Shown here: positions 17,349 to 26,613 of the stretch, piece after piece
Layout of the letters: each line of letters opens with the position of its first letter
Position numbering within the stretch: the stretch's first letter is position 1
Origin: Arenibacter palladensis
Lineage (GTDB): Bacteria > Bacteroidota > Bacteroidia > Flavobacteriales > Flavobacteriaceae
Assembly (NCBI RefSeq): GCF_900129275.1
Contig: NZ_FQUX01000004.1
Location: 310,001-374,000, forward strand
Length of the DNA stretch: 64,000 nt
Reading direction: 5' to 3'
Position numbers and translations under genes: made by a program
The notes under the pieces: model-generated
Databases searched by the model: none
Told to the model about the DNA's origin: nothing
Seen by the model: only the letters and a program-made list of their open reading frames with translations

Positions 17349-17355
17349 AGGCCCT
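17338..17355. terminator. Convergent terminator between nhaA and the PepSY gene
   Basis: The arms AGGGCC and GGCCCT enclose AATAAA, and the nhaA stop codon is in the loop. On the minus strand the hairpin is followed by TTTTCTTTT, so it best fits termination of the leftward PepSY transcript. Confidence 0.55.
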
Positions 17356-17394
17356 ATCATAATTAAAACATGTATTAACCTCAAGGTATGAGGT

Positions 17395-18549
17395 TTAGAC
17401 AAATGCAGGTTGCTTCTTTTTTGACTTCTTTATTTTCAGTTTGTTGATCCAGATAAGGGTTCCTGTAATAGGTAAACTAGTTGCGATAAGGCAGGCAAAG
17501 AAGTAGATAATTTTTGAAAAGCTGCCGTAAATGGTACCAATGTGTATAGGTTTGATCAAGGAGGCTATCTGAACGTTCAAGGGCTTATCGGCAAAGAGCT
17601 CCTTATGAAGTAGGGTACCATCCCTATCCAACACAAGCTTATCGGTGATTACAGGTGAAAATCTGGAATTGTTATTTTTGGTTATGGTGTACACTTCATT
17701 GTCCGTAGCCGGTATGGTAATGGTGGTCTCACCTTCAAAGGCCAATTCCGTTGACGTAAGCTGTAGTATCTCTTCAAAGGTTTTTTTGGTGGTGCCGGGC
17801 TTTAGTGACGATTCAAATTGAGGCCCACCACCGCGATTTCCGAAAACCTTGGTGCCCAATACCTTGCTACCAGCATCGCGATACCATTCAAAGGACCAGA
17901 ATAATCCGGTCAGCGACATGATGACCAAAAAGATGCAGGCATAAAATCCAAGTGTATTGTGCAGGTCATGGTTGATCCGCTTCCAGTTTGCTTTAAATTT
18001 GATCTTGAAGCCCGGTTTAAAATTATTCCATTTCATTTTCTTGGGAAACCACAAGATAATACCACTGATTGCCAAGAATAGGAAGATCAGGGTGGCCACA
18101 CCAACGATGGGCCTTCCTACTTCGGTTTCCAGCAGTAACCATCTGTGCATTTTGAACATGGTCGAAAAGAATCCATCCAAATCGGATTTTTGAACTTTTT
18201 GGTATTCTCCTGAATAAGGGTCAACGAAAAAGGTGGTACCCCTTCTTTCCTTTGGAGAAGTTTTTACACTGAATTTTAGGGCTTCGTCCCTTACTGCTGG
18301 GATGGTGACATTGGTTACTATGCCTTCCTTGGACAAGGTTTCCTTTAGTTCCACCATGGAAAGAGGGCTTCCAGAAGCATCTGCAACCACAAACTCCTTG
18401 GCGAAAAGGTCTTTTATTTCTTCCTCAAAGGTTAATACGGTACCGCTAAAACAGACGAGGAACAGAATAATTCCACTGCCTATCCCCAACCAAAGATGCG
18501 CATCGTTTATAAATTTTCGTAAGGTATATTTTGTAGCTTTTTTGGACAT
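17395..18549 (-). CDS. PepSY-associated transmembrane protein (siderophore-reductase-like)
   Basis: A 384-residue inner-membrane protein with four helices: near residues 18-38, 145-168, 195-218 and 345-370. A periplasmic PepSY-type domain lies between helix one and two, and a second periplasmic part between three and four. The conserved His in 'NDAHLWLGIGSG' and 'NHDLHNTLGFYA' fits heme/quinone-type electron transfer in the PepSY_TM family. It lies 21 bases after the TonB-dependent siderophore receptor and probably helps release iron from the imported siderophore. The pair is expected to be iron-regulated. Confidence 0.88.
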   Translation of the reverse strand: MSKKATKYTLRKFINDAHLWLGIGSGIILFLVCFSGTVLTFEEEIKDLFAKEFVVADASGSPLSMVELKETLSKEGIVTNVTIPAVRDEALKFSVKTSPKERRGTTFFVDPYSGEYQKVQKSDLDGFFSTMFKMHRWLLLETEVGRPIVGVATLIFLFLAISGIILWFPKKMKWNNFKPGFKIKFKANWKRINHDLHNTLGFYACIFLVIMSLTGLFWSFEWYRDAGSKVLGTKVFGNRGGGPQFESSLKPGTTKKTFEEILQLTSTELAFEGETTITIPATDNEVYTITKNNNSRFSPVITDKLVLDRDGTLLHKELFADKPLNVQIASLIKPIHIGTIYGSFSKIIYFFACLIATSLPITGTLIWINKLKIKKSKKKQPAFV

Positions 18550-18570
18550 TTTTGGACTATTTTTTGGTTG

Positions 18571-20949
18571 TTAGAGTGTATATCGTAATATCCCTGCAAA
18601 GGATCTGGGATCGGTCTGGTTAATATAGCTGGTACGATAGGCATTGTAACCAATTTGATCAAAAACATTGTTCACCATTAGCCTAACATCCCAATGATGG
18701 TTAAACTTATATCCAGCTTGAAAATTGGTCAAAGTATAAGCCTCTACATTGAATGGTTTTTCATTGGGAACTATACCTTCATGGGTAACTGCCCCGGACG
18801 ACCAATCATTGATGGGTCTTTCTCCGGTGTAATATACACCACCACCCAAAGAAAGTCCTTGGAGTGGACCTTGGAAGGTATAATCCAGATATACGTTGGC
18901 GGTATGCTTGGGGGTGTTAAGTGGTGCCGAACCATAAACATAAGAGGTATGTTCTTTGTACTGCGCATCAATGTAAGAGTAGCCTGCAACCGCGGTCAGG
19001 TTTTCCAGAATTCGTCCTGTAAGTTCCACTTCAACTCCCTGTCTTTGGTCATTACCACCTTTTTGGTAATAGCCCGTGGCTACCCAGTTTTCATCGTACA
19101 CAGGTAAGTTAATGTTCTTATTGTTGATTTTAAAAAGGGTAAGGTTAAATCGTAAACGGTCCGCAAGCCAACTAGTTTTTACACCAGCTTCCAATTGGTC
19201 GTACCTTTCATTCCCCAGTGCTTCTCCATTTACACCAAGGCGTGCGGCAGTTCTGGGATAGGCACTATTGGTGTAGGATGTAAAAACGTTGATATTTTTA
19301 AAGGGACTAACTATAATTCCCCCGAGTGGGCTAAAGGCGTCACTTTTGTCATTTTCTACATCCGTAACGGTTTCCGTAGTACTATATCTAATTCCCATAA
19401 ATGTTTTGAACCATTCCGTCCAAGAAACCACGTCCTGCGCTACGAAGCCTAGGGATTTGCTTTCGGCAGCTCCAGGATCTCCAGGGTTAAGTGTTACATT
19501 GGGCAAGGTATTGGTATTGTCCTCAAAAACATTAATCGTATCTATAACGCTAAGCGATTGGCTACTGGTACTGTATTTTGAAGTTCTATAGTCGAACCCA
19601 ACCTGAAAGGTGTGTTTAATACTTCCGGTTTTAAAATCATCACCAATCAGATCAATCTGTAGTACACCGTTATTATCGTTTCGGGTAGAAGTAGAATAGC
19701 CCCTGGTACGTAGGTTGTATTGTTCCACATCATCTACGGCAACTACACTGCCCAAACTGGCTCCTTTGTCGTCCAATTTTAAATGGGATTTATAAAAGGC
19801 GGTCTTCAATGTAAGTTTATCGTTCAATTGTCTGTCGAACCGCAGTGAATAGGTTGTGTTTTTAGTGAGTGAACGGTCGTTTTCAAATCCTAGAAATTGA
19901 TCGGCAGGAAGATCGTATATGGCACTTACATCGTTGGAGGCCAAATTTACGGTACCTAGATCTGGGGTTCTGCTATCGTCAAAATGATCAAACTCCAAGG
20001 TTACCTTTGTCTTGTTGTCTATTTTCCATTGTAGTGAAGGATTAATATAGATACGCTCGGAACTAACACCGGTTCTAAAACTGTCTGCCCGTTCCAAAGC
20101 ACCATTGATACGGAAGGCTACAGACTGGTTATCGTCTATTGGGCCATAAATATCGAAGGTAGGCCTTACGTGCCCAAAACTACCAAAGCGTTGGGTAACC
20201 GCACCTCCAAATTGGTAGATCGGGGTTTTGGTAACGATATTGATAACCCCTCCCGGGCTTCCCAAATCGGTAGCTACCCCTTGTGTAATGGAAGCTGCAC
20301 CTTTTAGAACTTGTATATTGTCCACTCCTTGCATATCTGTTAAAATACCTACACCCCTAAAATCTGAATGTACCCTAACTCCATTTTTTAGTATGGGAAT
20401 ACCTCTAAAACCACGGGAGGACATACTCTCCCTTTTGTTGCCATAGGTGGCAAAAGTGTACACGCCAGGAACATTTTTAGTAGCTTCGGAAATGGTAAGG
20501 GCACCTTGATTTGCGATTAATTTTTCCGAAATGACCGATATGCTCTGAATCTGTTCGTAAGGCTCCAAGGGTAGACGTGTAAGTGCCTCAATTTTATCGG
20601 GATGGGATAACCTTCTACCAAATACTTCTACTTCACTTAAAGGGTTGTCCAAGCTAAGTTTTATTATCTGATTGTCGATGTAGGCCGAAGATACGGTCAC
20701 TGGAATTTTTTTAGTCCCAAATCCTACAGAACTAACTTTAATTTGCCAGTCCCCATAGGGTACTTCAGGTAGGATATATTTGCCAAATTCATCGGCCAGC
20801 CCACCTTTTTTAAGTTCCTCTATAAAGATATTGGCGAATGGGACAGGATTGTTCTCATTGTCCAGTATAGTTCCACTAATTGTCCCATAATTTTGGGCAA
20901 AAATGGAGGTGGTTATCAACATATTGATAATTGGAAATAAATTCCTCAT
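18571..20949 (-). CDS. TonB-dependent siderophore receptor
   Basis: A 792-residue outer-membrane receptor: signal peptide (about 18 residues, ending 'IFAQ'), a carboxypeptidase-regulatory-like domain (residues about 22-100, typical of Bacteroidota), a plug domain (about 120-240), and a 22-strand barrel ending 'RSFAGILRYTL' with the usual terminal aromatic pattern. The plug contains 'PGVYTFATYGNKRESMSSRGFRG', close to FhuA/FpvA-type siderophore receptors. It imports ferric siderophores using TonB-ExbBD energy. It is the first gene of a pair with the PepSY protein, under a Fur-family box. Confidence 0.93.
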   Translation of the reverse strand: MRNLFPIINMLITTSIFAQNYGTISGTILDNENNPVPFANIFIEELKKGGLADEFGKYILPEVPYGDWQIKVSSVGFGTKKIPVTVSSAYIDNQIIKLSLDNPLSEVEVFGRRLSHPDKIEALTRLPLEPYEQIQSISVISEKLIANQGALTISEATKNVPGVYTFATYGNKRESMSSRGFRGIPILKNGVRVHSDFRGVGILTDMQGVDNIQVLKGAASITQGVATDLGSPGGVINIVTKTPIYQFGGAVTQRFGSFGHVRPTFDIYGPIDDNQSVAFRINGALERADSFRTGVSSERIYINPSLQWKIDNKTKVTLEFDHFDDSRTPDLGTVNLASNDVSAIYDLPADQFLGFENDRSLTKNTTYSLRFDRQLNDKLTLKTAFYKSHLKLDDKGASLGSVVAVDDVEQYNLRTRGYSTSTRNDNNGVLQIDLIGDDFKTGSIKHTFQVGFDYRTSKYSTSSQSLSVIDTINVFEDNTNTLPNVTLNPGDPGAAESKSLGFVAQDVVSWTEWFKTFMGIRYSTTETVTDVENDKSDAFSPLGGIIVSPFKNINVFTSYTNSAYPRTAARLGVNGEALGNERYDQLEAGVKTSWLADRLRFNLTLFKINNKNINLPVYDENWVATGYYQKGGNDQRQGVEVELTGRILENLTAVAGYSYIDAQYKEHTSYVYGSAPLNTPKHTANVYLDYTFQGPLQGLSLGGGVYYTGERPINDWSSGAVTHEGIVPNEKPFNVEAYTLTNFQAGYKFNHHWDVRLMVNNVFDQIGYNAYRTSYINQTDPRSFAGILRYTL

Positions 20950-21302
20950 TTTATTTTAAATTAGACTGGTTATAAATAAGGCGCTAAAATAGAATGGAAA
21001 TTTTTATTGCGCAAAACTATTTAGAATAATTTTAAATAATAATGTGTAAAAGATTATTAAGCCCCTGTTTTAGGGGTTGGGCAACCGTTATGTGGTGTAA
21101 GGAAGTACCCCAATCCATCCACTTAAACCAAATTTTTAAGCAAATCTAAAGGTGCTTACCATAATTAACTCCTAGAAAAGTCCAGGGAAGTCAAATTAAA
21201 TAAAAAGGAAAAGGGAAATGGTGGGATCAAGGTCTATGGTACAATTTATTGATTTGATTCTGCCAAGGGGATTATGAGGTGTATACCGGGCTGAAATGGA
21301 GT
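20950..21302. other. Intergenic control region of the siderophore receptor
   Basis: No gene lies in these 353 bases. The left third carries a promoter for the receptor on the minus strand (TTTTG, about 20 bases, then TATTTTAG) and the 19-base Fur-type palindrome at 21019-21037. The remainder up to the Usp gene shows no clear structure. Confidence 0.6.
21019..21037. promoter_or_regulatory. Fur-family operator
   Basis: ATTTAGAAT-A-ATTTTAAAT is a 9-1-9 inverted repeat with one mismatch. Its core TTAGAAT-A-ATTTTAA has the 7-1-7 layout of Fur/PerR boxes (PerR: TTATAATnATTATAA). It lies 70 bases upstream of the siderophore receptor start, next to the -33 region, which fits iron repression. Confidence 0.6.
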
Positions 21303-22145
21303 TTATAATCCCCCAACGTTGAAACTAATGAGGGGTATGGTAGTATCCGATATCATTTTCTTTACCTTATCAGTTTTTAGGAATCTTTGGTAAAAGGAGC
21401 TATCCTTCCGCTCTAGCATCGCGAACAATCTTGCATTGGATTTTTCCAAATACCTATTTAGGCCTACAAAAATGTCTTCCTCCAGGATTAGATCGAATTC
21501 CATTTTGCCATGAACCACTTTTTGTTTTAGCATTTCTTTAAACCATTCCATTTGCTGGTCTCCCGCGTATTCCCCAGGGGTAGAAATATGAACGATCCGA
21601 AGAAGCGCATTGAATTTCTTGGCAATCCTTACAAGCTTATTGATGGCAAAAATATCGGCCTGTTCAAAATCGGTGGCATAAACCATGGTTTTAAAATCCT
21701 CTAGTGGGGACATGGCAGGAACTGCCAATAGAGCACATGGCGCCTTTTTGATTATGGCTGTGGTTGCACTGCCAAAAAGAAAATCCTTAACAGCACTTGT
21801 GCCCTTGGTCCCAACAACAATGAGATCAACCTCAAGTTTCGTAGCGTTTTCCAAGATGCCTTGTACCACTGATGCGTTTTCTTCAACTATAAAATCAATA
21901 CTACAGCCTTCCCAAGTTTCTCCCAGATGTTTAGCACAAAATTCTTTCAACCTATTGTGGTTTTCGATCAAAAGTCTCTTTTCCTTTTTAATGTGGCTTA
22001 TAGAAACAGTGCTTAGTGTAATTGGGATATCAAAAACATGCATTACAAACAATTTTGCATCAAATTTTTTCGTCATTAGGTGGGCCAATCGTAAGGCCGC
22101 GACCGAATTTTGGGAATAGTCCGTTGCGTAGAGAATGTTTTTCAT
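21303..22145 (-). CDS. Universal stress protein, tandem UspA domains
   Basis: A 280-residue cytosolic protein with two UspA repeats. The first (1-145) is complete and carries the ATP-binding signature 'VVGTKGTSAVKDFLFGSATTAIIKKAPCALLAVP' (Gly-rich loop near residue 120). The second (about 150-280) is degenerate and lacks this loop. Such one-active, one-degenerate pairs are usual in Flavobacteriaceae. The role is a general stress response, with no partner evident in the neighbourhood. Confidence 0.93.
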   Translation of the reverse strand: MKNILYATDYSQNSVAALRLAHLMTKKFDAKLFVMHVFDIPITLSTVSISHIKKEKRLLIENHNRLKEFCAKHLGETWEGCSIDFIVEENASVVQGILENATKLEVDLIVVGTKGTSAVKDFLFGSATTAIIKKAPCALLAVPAMSPLEDFKTMVYATDFEQADIFAINKLVRIAKKFNALLRIVHISTPGEYAGDQQMEWFKEMLKQKVVHGKMEFDLILEEDIFVGLNRYLEKSNARLFAMLERKDSSFYQRFLKTDKVKKMISDTTIPLISFNVGGL

Positions 22146-22303
22146 CTTTTACCGATTAGGATTTCTTTTCCTAAACTACAGTATATATTTTTTATTCAAA
22201 ATGACCGTTGTCATGCATTGCTTTTGGGGTACCTGATATATGTCATTTTCAAAGACCCTTAACTAAACTAATTTTAATGCCGTAATCATTAATATTTGGC
22301 ATC

Positions 22304-22753
22304 ATGGGAAATACTGAAGACAATAAGGATATTCAATTTGTTAAGGACGGACCCTGGTCCGAGTTGTACGCTTTAACGGAGCATTGGAAATCCGATTTGG
22401 AGTTTTATAAGGACGACCTCCGCTTTTTACATCATTTAATAGAAAAATACTTTATGTGGATTACCAAGCCGGAAAATTTGGATATGGTAAAAGAACTTAA
22501 AGTTGGATTGTTCGACCTAAAGACCAATTGCCGGGATTTATTGGAGAAAGTAGGAAGACACAGGACACATTTGGGCCAAATGGTTGAGGATTACAATAAG
22601 GCCGACGCCAGTATAATTAGGACCGAGCATGAACATCTTGAAGAAGAGGTGGCAAATTTCGTAACACTGTTCCGTAGCAATAGGAAAGAGGTCTTTGCCA
22701 TAACGGAATTTATAATTGATAGTGAGTCCCTTGCAAGTTTGATGGACCAGTGA
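22304..22753 (+). CDS. Conserved helical protein, function unknown
   Basis: A 149-residue, mainly helical and acidic protein without a signal peptide. The pattern 'WKSDLEFYKDDLRFLHHLIEKYFMWIT' followed by a long charged helix suggests a cytosolic helical bundle. I know similar proteins as uncharacterised flavobacterial genes, often near Usp or stress genes, but no family name. It is transcribed away from the Usp gene, from the shared 158-base gap. Confidence 0.8.
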   Translation: MGNTEDNKDIQFVKDGPWSELYALTEHWKSDLEFYKDDLRFLHHLIEKYFMWITKPENLDMVKELKVGLFDLKTNCRDLLEKVGRHRTHLGQMVEDYNKADASIIRTEHEHLEEEVANFVTLFRSNRKEVFAITEFIIDSESLASLMDQ

Positions 22754-22968
22754 AATAAATAACTTCGTCCACCCTAGTGGTATTATAGTGCGATATGTTT
22801 GAAGCAGTACTTTTTCTACCCTTGTAAAGGGATTGTAAACAGTTGATCAACATATCCTGACAACAACCGATAAAAGAGGAAGAACAAATGAGCAAACGCT
22901 TCGTAAATTCAACTAAACTTATGAATTATAAGCTGATTAATTTATTGATAATTTTAAAGAGGTAGGAT

Positions 22969-24054
22969 ATGCGCATTGTGTTGGTGTTATTGATAATCCT
23001 GCACGGCCTTATCCATTTGATGGGTTTTGCAAAAGCTTTCCAATTTGGGGAGATGGCACAATTCACCAAAGAAATTTCAAGGCCAATGGGAATACTTTGG
23101 CTTTTAGCCGCCTTACTTTTTCTAGTGACGGCAATTGCATTTTTTTTAAGAAAGGACTGGTGGCCAATACTGGGAATTATTATGGTGGTTCTTTCACAGG
23201 GTTTAATTTTCAACACTTGGGCATATGCCAAATATGGGACAATTGCGAATGCTATTATTTTGGTCGCAGCTATAATTGGCCAATCCAATTTAACATTTGA
23301 AAATAGTTTTAAAGAGGATGTTGCTGCTGCCATGAGCTTAGTGGCCCCAACACCTGAGATTCTAAATGAAAAAGATCTGGAACCTTTGCCAGAATGCGTC
23401 CAGAACTATCTGCGTTATGTGGGGGCGGTGGGAAAACCCAAGGTTTACAATATGAAAATTGTGTTCACCGGAGAAATGCGCGATAAGGGCAAGGATTGGT
23501 TTCATTTTACCTCGGAACAATACAATTTTATGGATTCCCCAACGCGTTTGTTTTTTATGAAGGCCAAGATAATGGGGCTGCCAACTAATGGCTATCATAA
23601 GTATACCAACGAAACAGCAAGCATGCGGATAAAGCTCCTTTCTCTTTTTTCGGTGGTGGACTTGTCAGAACCGGAATTGTATCCTACGGAAACGGTCACC
23701 TTTTTTAACGATCTATGTTTATTTGCCCCGGCAGCCCTAATAGATGATAGAATAACATGGGAGACCTTGGATGCTTTGAGCGCAAAAGCCACCTTTAATA
23801 ACAAGGGAACCTTTATATCTGCCAATTTATATTTTAATGAAAAGGGACAACTAATAAATTTTGTTTCCAAGGATCGCTATTCCGTTTCCGAAATGAAGGC
23901 ATTTCCTTTTTCAACTCCTGCAAGCAATTATCAGGAAGTTAACGGCTATAAATTGCCTAACTATGGCGAGGCCATATGGCACTATCCTGATGGGGATTTT
24001 GTCTATGGGAAATTCCGGGTCACGGATGTGGTTTACAATGTTTTGAGCCCTTAG
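22969..24054 (+). CDS. Membrane protein with DUF6544/DUF6920-like domain
   Basis: A 361-residue protein. Four hydrophobic helices lie in residues 1-105 ('ILHGLIHLMGFAKAF' at the start). A soluble domain of about 240 residues follows, opening with 'PLPECVQNYLRYVGAVGKPKV', the signature I associate with DUF6544/DUF6920. That domain is beta-rich and may bind a lipid. No function is known. It stands alone, with a 215-base gap upstream. Confidence 0.8.
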   Translation: MRIVLVLLIILHGLIHLMGFAKAFQFGEMAQFTKEISRPMGILWLLAALLFLVTAIAFFLRKDWWPILGIIMVVLSQGLIFNTWAYAKYGTIANAIILVAAIIGQSNLTFENSFKEDVAAAMSLVAPTPEILNEKDLEPLPECVQNYLRYVGAVGKPKVYNMKIVFTGEMRDKGKDWFHFTSEQYNFMDSPTRLFFMKAKIMGLPTNGYHKYTNETASMRIKLLSLFSVVDLSEPELYPTETVTFFNDLCLFAPAALIDDRITWETLDALSAKATFNNKGTFISANLYFNEKGQLINFVSKDRYSVSEMKAFPFSTPASNYQEVNGYKLPNYGEAIWHYPDGDFVYGKFRVTDVVYNVLSP

Positions 24055-24235
24055 GTATTTGGTAATGAAATCCAATAAATAATGGCACATGGTCTATAGA
24101 TTGCCTTAAAAAGCCAATTTGGATTACAGAATACAATGACATTTGGAATAATTATAAAACTGCCAATACAGAACAAATATTCCCCAAGAATTTATAGTTG
24201 AAATGCAGTAAGGGGAATACAAATAAAGTGAAAGA

Positions 24236-25264
24236 ATGAAGGCAATGATATTGAATCGCGTTAGCGATTTAACAGTTAATGAACATCCTTTGGATTTGGT
24301 GGATATTCCAATCCCTGAACCTGAAGCAAATGAAGTTTTGATAAAGATATCCGTTTGTGGGGTATGCCACACAGAATTGGATGAAATAGAGGGGAGGATA
24401 AGCCCCATGTCATTTCCTGTGGTGCCAGGGCATCAAGTGGTTGGTAGGGTGCATAAGTTGGGAACAGCTGCGTCCAAATTCAAGATTGGGGATAGGGTAG
24501 GGGTTGCCTGGATATATTCGGCCTGTGGCAAATGCAATTTTTGTTTGGACGGCACTGAGAATCTCTGCGATAATTTTCTGGCGACGGGAAAAGATGTGAA
24601 TGGTGGATATTCCGAATATATGACAGTTCCTGAAAAATACGCCCATTTAATTCCTGCATTTTATTCGGATACCGAGGCCGCTCCACTTTTATGTGCTGGG
24701 GCCATTGGTTACCGTTCAATAGTACTTTCACAATTGACAGACGGGGATAGTTTGGGTCTTACCGGTTTCGGAGGGTCGGCGCACTTGGTGCTAAAAATGG
24801 TAAAATACTGTTACCCCAATACCAAAATCTATGTTTTTGCCAGAAAGAAGGAGGAACAGCGTTTTGCCCTGGATTTGGGAGCGGACTGGGCAGGAGATAC
24901 CTCCAGTACCCCACCGGTAAAATTGGACAGTATTATAGATACAACCCCGGCATGGAAACCTATAGTGGAAGCACTTCAATTTCTAAATAAGGGTGGCAGA
25001 TTGGTAATCAATGCCATTAGGAAGGAGGAAACCGATCAAAATTACCTCCAAAACCTGAATTATAAAGATCATCTTTGGATGGAGAAAGAAATTAAGTCCG
25101 TCGCCAATGTTACGGCAAAGGACGTGGTGGATTTTTTGAATCTGGCAGCGAAAGCGGGCATTAAACCTAAAGTACAGGTGTATCCTTTGGAAGATGCCAA
25201 TTTGGCCCTTTTGGAATTAAAGCAAAAACATATTATTGGAGCCAAGGTTTTAAAAATTTCATGA
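24236..25264 (+). CDS. Zinc-dependent alcohol dehydrogenase (MDR family)
   Basis: A 342-residue medium-chain dehydrogenase. The catalytic zinc ligand is in 'CGVCHTELDE' and His in 'VPGHQVVGRV'. The structural zinc motif is 'SACGKCNFCLDGTENLC' near residue 105. The Rossmann loop appears as 'GLTGFGGSAHLVLK', altered from GxGxxG. It resembles the AdhA/YjgB type that oxidises or reduces small alcohols and aldehydes with NAD(P). No operon partner is evident. Confidence 0.92.
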   Translation: MKAMILNRVSDLTVNEHPLDLVDIPIPEPEANEVLIKISVCGVCHTELDEIEGRISPMSFPVVPGHQVVGRVHKLGTAASKFKIGDRVGVAWIYSACGKCNFCLDGTENLCDNFLATGKDVNGGYSEYMTVPEKYAHLIPAFYSDTEAAPLLCAGAIGYRSIVLSQLTDGDSLGLTGFGGSAHLVLKMVKYCYPNTKIYVFARKKEEQRFALDLGADWAGDTSSTPPVKLDSIIDTTPAWKPIVEALQFLNKGGRLVINAIRKEETDQNYLQNLNYKDHLWMEKEIKSVANVTAKDVVDFLNLAAKAGIKPKVQVYPLEDANLALLELKQKHIIGAKVLKIS

Positions 25265-25431
25265 GCTGCAACGTGAAAGCCAACTGTTTCCATGACAGAT
25301 TACCATCCTTATTCCTATTCCTTGTTCCCTTAATTAAAGTTTCCCGTACATTTTGTACTTGATATTCAACTTAATTTGTAGTTGGGTGTTGTTGACCATT
25401 GAAAAAAATAATAGTGTTTAAAATGTTTAGA

Positions 25432-25470
25432 AAACAAATACCTTTGCGCCAACATTGTAGGTATTTGTTT
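25432..25470. repeat. Perfect 12-base inverted repeat over the BASS promoter
   Basis: AAACAAATACCT (25432-25443) and AGGTATTTGTTT (25459-25470) are exact reverse complements across a 15-base loop. The left arm contains most of the -7 element TACCTTTG. The likely transcription start is inside the loop, so the repeat can act as a DNA operator but not as a full RNA hairpin. Confidence 0.6.
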
Positions 25471-25533
25471 GTACCTGGTTTTGTGTTAAGGGCATCGGGG
25501 TTATGCCCACGGTGGTGAGGTTTGTTATGCCCT
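25459..25533 (+). promoter_or_regulatory. Candidate cis-regulatory RNA upstream of the BASS transporter
   Basis: AGGTA (25459-25463) can pair with TACCT (25472-25476). GGGCAT (25490-25495) can pair either with ATGCCC at 25503-25508 or with the identical ATGCCC at 25527-25532. Mutually exclusive hairpins in a long leader are typical of riboswitch-like control. It does not match a riboswitch class I can recall. Confidence 0.35.
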
Positions 25534-25565
25534 GCTGTTTAGTCTAAGGTAATATTGAAATTAAT

Positions 25566-26555
25566 ATGAAAGTAAGATTTGATGGGTTTGTCCTATCTAT
25601 AATAGCTGTTATAGGAATAGCTTATATTTTTCCACAATGGGGTGCGGCAGACAGTCGCGTTCCTATCGATACTATTAGTGCAATAGGAATTTCATTGATT
25701 TTCTTCTTTTATGGATTAAAATTGAGTCCCTCCAAATTAAAGGCAGGACTCAAGAACTGGAAGTTGCATTTGCTGGTACAGGCCTCCACGTTTTTGATTT
25801 TCCCCCTAATTGTTTTGGCATTTTATCCGCTAATGCAAAATGCAGAGCAGCAGACCCTATGGTTGGCCTTCTTTTTTTTGGCGGCACTACCGTCCACGGT
25901 ATCTTCCTCGGTGGTAATGGTCTCCATGGCCAAGGGCAATATCCCGGCTGCAATATTTAATGCCAGTATTTCGGGGATTATTGGCATTTTGATAACGCCA
26001 TTGTGGATGGGGCCCTTTGTACAGGAGACAGGAACAGATTTTGATTTTGCAGTCATCTATTCAAAACTCATCCTGCAAATTATTCTACCCGTAATATTGG
26101 GATTGTTTTTACAGCGATTTCTTGGGATATTGGCACAAAAATATAATAGCTACTTAAGCCTTTTCGATAAGTCCATTATTCTACTTATCATCTATAAAAG
26201 TTTTGCGGAATCGTTTGAAGAAAACATTTTTGGTGTGGTATCCTTTTTGGATTTGGGGATACTTTTTGTAGCTGTATTGGGATTGTTTTACATGGCATTC
26301 TTTATAACAGGATTTGTAGCCAAAAAATTAAAATTCAATACGGAGGACCAAATTACGGCCCAGTTTTGTGGCACCAAAAAATCCTTGGTTCACGGGACCG
26401 TTTTCTCCAAAATTCTATTTGGAAATATGGCTTCTATAGGCATAATTTTACTGCCCCTTATGATATTCCATGCCACCCAAATCTTAATTTTGAGCATAAT
26501 TGCCGGAATACGGGCCACCAGACCAGAAAAGGGGAAACCCATAGTAGAGGCTTAG
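25566..26555 (+). CDS. Bile acid:sodium symporter (BASS/SBF) family transporter
   Basis: A 329-residue inner-membrane protein with nine to ten helices in the YfeH/SBF-like arrangement, including 'FFFYGLKLSPSKLKAGLKNWK' near residue 50 and the crossover segments 'LPSTVSSSVVMVSMAKGN' (about 112-130) and 'FCGTKKSLVHGTVFSK' (about 268-283). BASS proteins take up organic anions (bile acids, pyruvate, pantothenate) with sodium; this subgroup's substrate is open. Its structured leader suggests ligand-dependent control. Confidence 0.9.
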   Translation: MKVRFDGFVLSIIAVIGIAYIFPQWGAADSRVPIDTISAIGISLIFFFYGLKLSPSKLKAGLKNWKLHLLVQASTFLIFPLIVLAFYPLMQNAEQQTLWLAFFFLAALPSTVSSSVVMVSMAKGNIPAAIFNASISGIIGILITPLWMGPFVQETGTDFDFAVIYSKLILQIILPVILGLFLQRFLGILAQKYNSYLSLFDKSIILLIIYKSFAESFEENIFGVVSFLDLGILFVAVLGLFYMAFFITGFVAKKLKFNTEDQITAQFCGTKKSLVHGTVFSKILFGNMASIGIILLPLMIFHATQILILSIIAGIRATRPEKGKPIVEA

Positions 26556-26562
26556 CCTAAAA

Positions 26563-26587
26563 TTCCATAGACCTAGTTTCTACGGAA
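26563..26587. terminator. Convergent hairpin between BASS and sulfatase genes
   Basis: TTCC-A-TAGA pairs with TCTA-C-GGAA around a seven-base loop, in the 58-base gap between two converging genes. The downstream T run on the plus strand is weak, so the terminator role is inferred from position. Confidence 0.45.
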
Positions 26588-26613
26588 CTTTAGGGCTGTT
26601 TTCTTATAATTGT

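Larger units (their letters stand above)
25265..25565. other. Gap with a structured leader for the BASS transporter
   Basis: No gene lies in these 301 bases. The right half contains a -7 element (TACCTTTG, 25439-25446), a 12-base perfect inverted repeat spanning it, and a transcribed leader of about 110 bases with competing hairpins up to the start codon at 25566. Confidence 0.6.
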
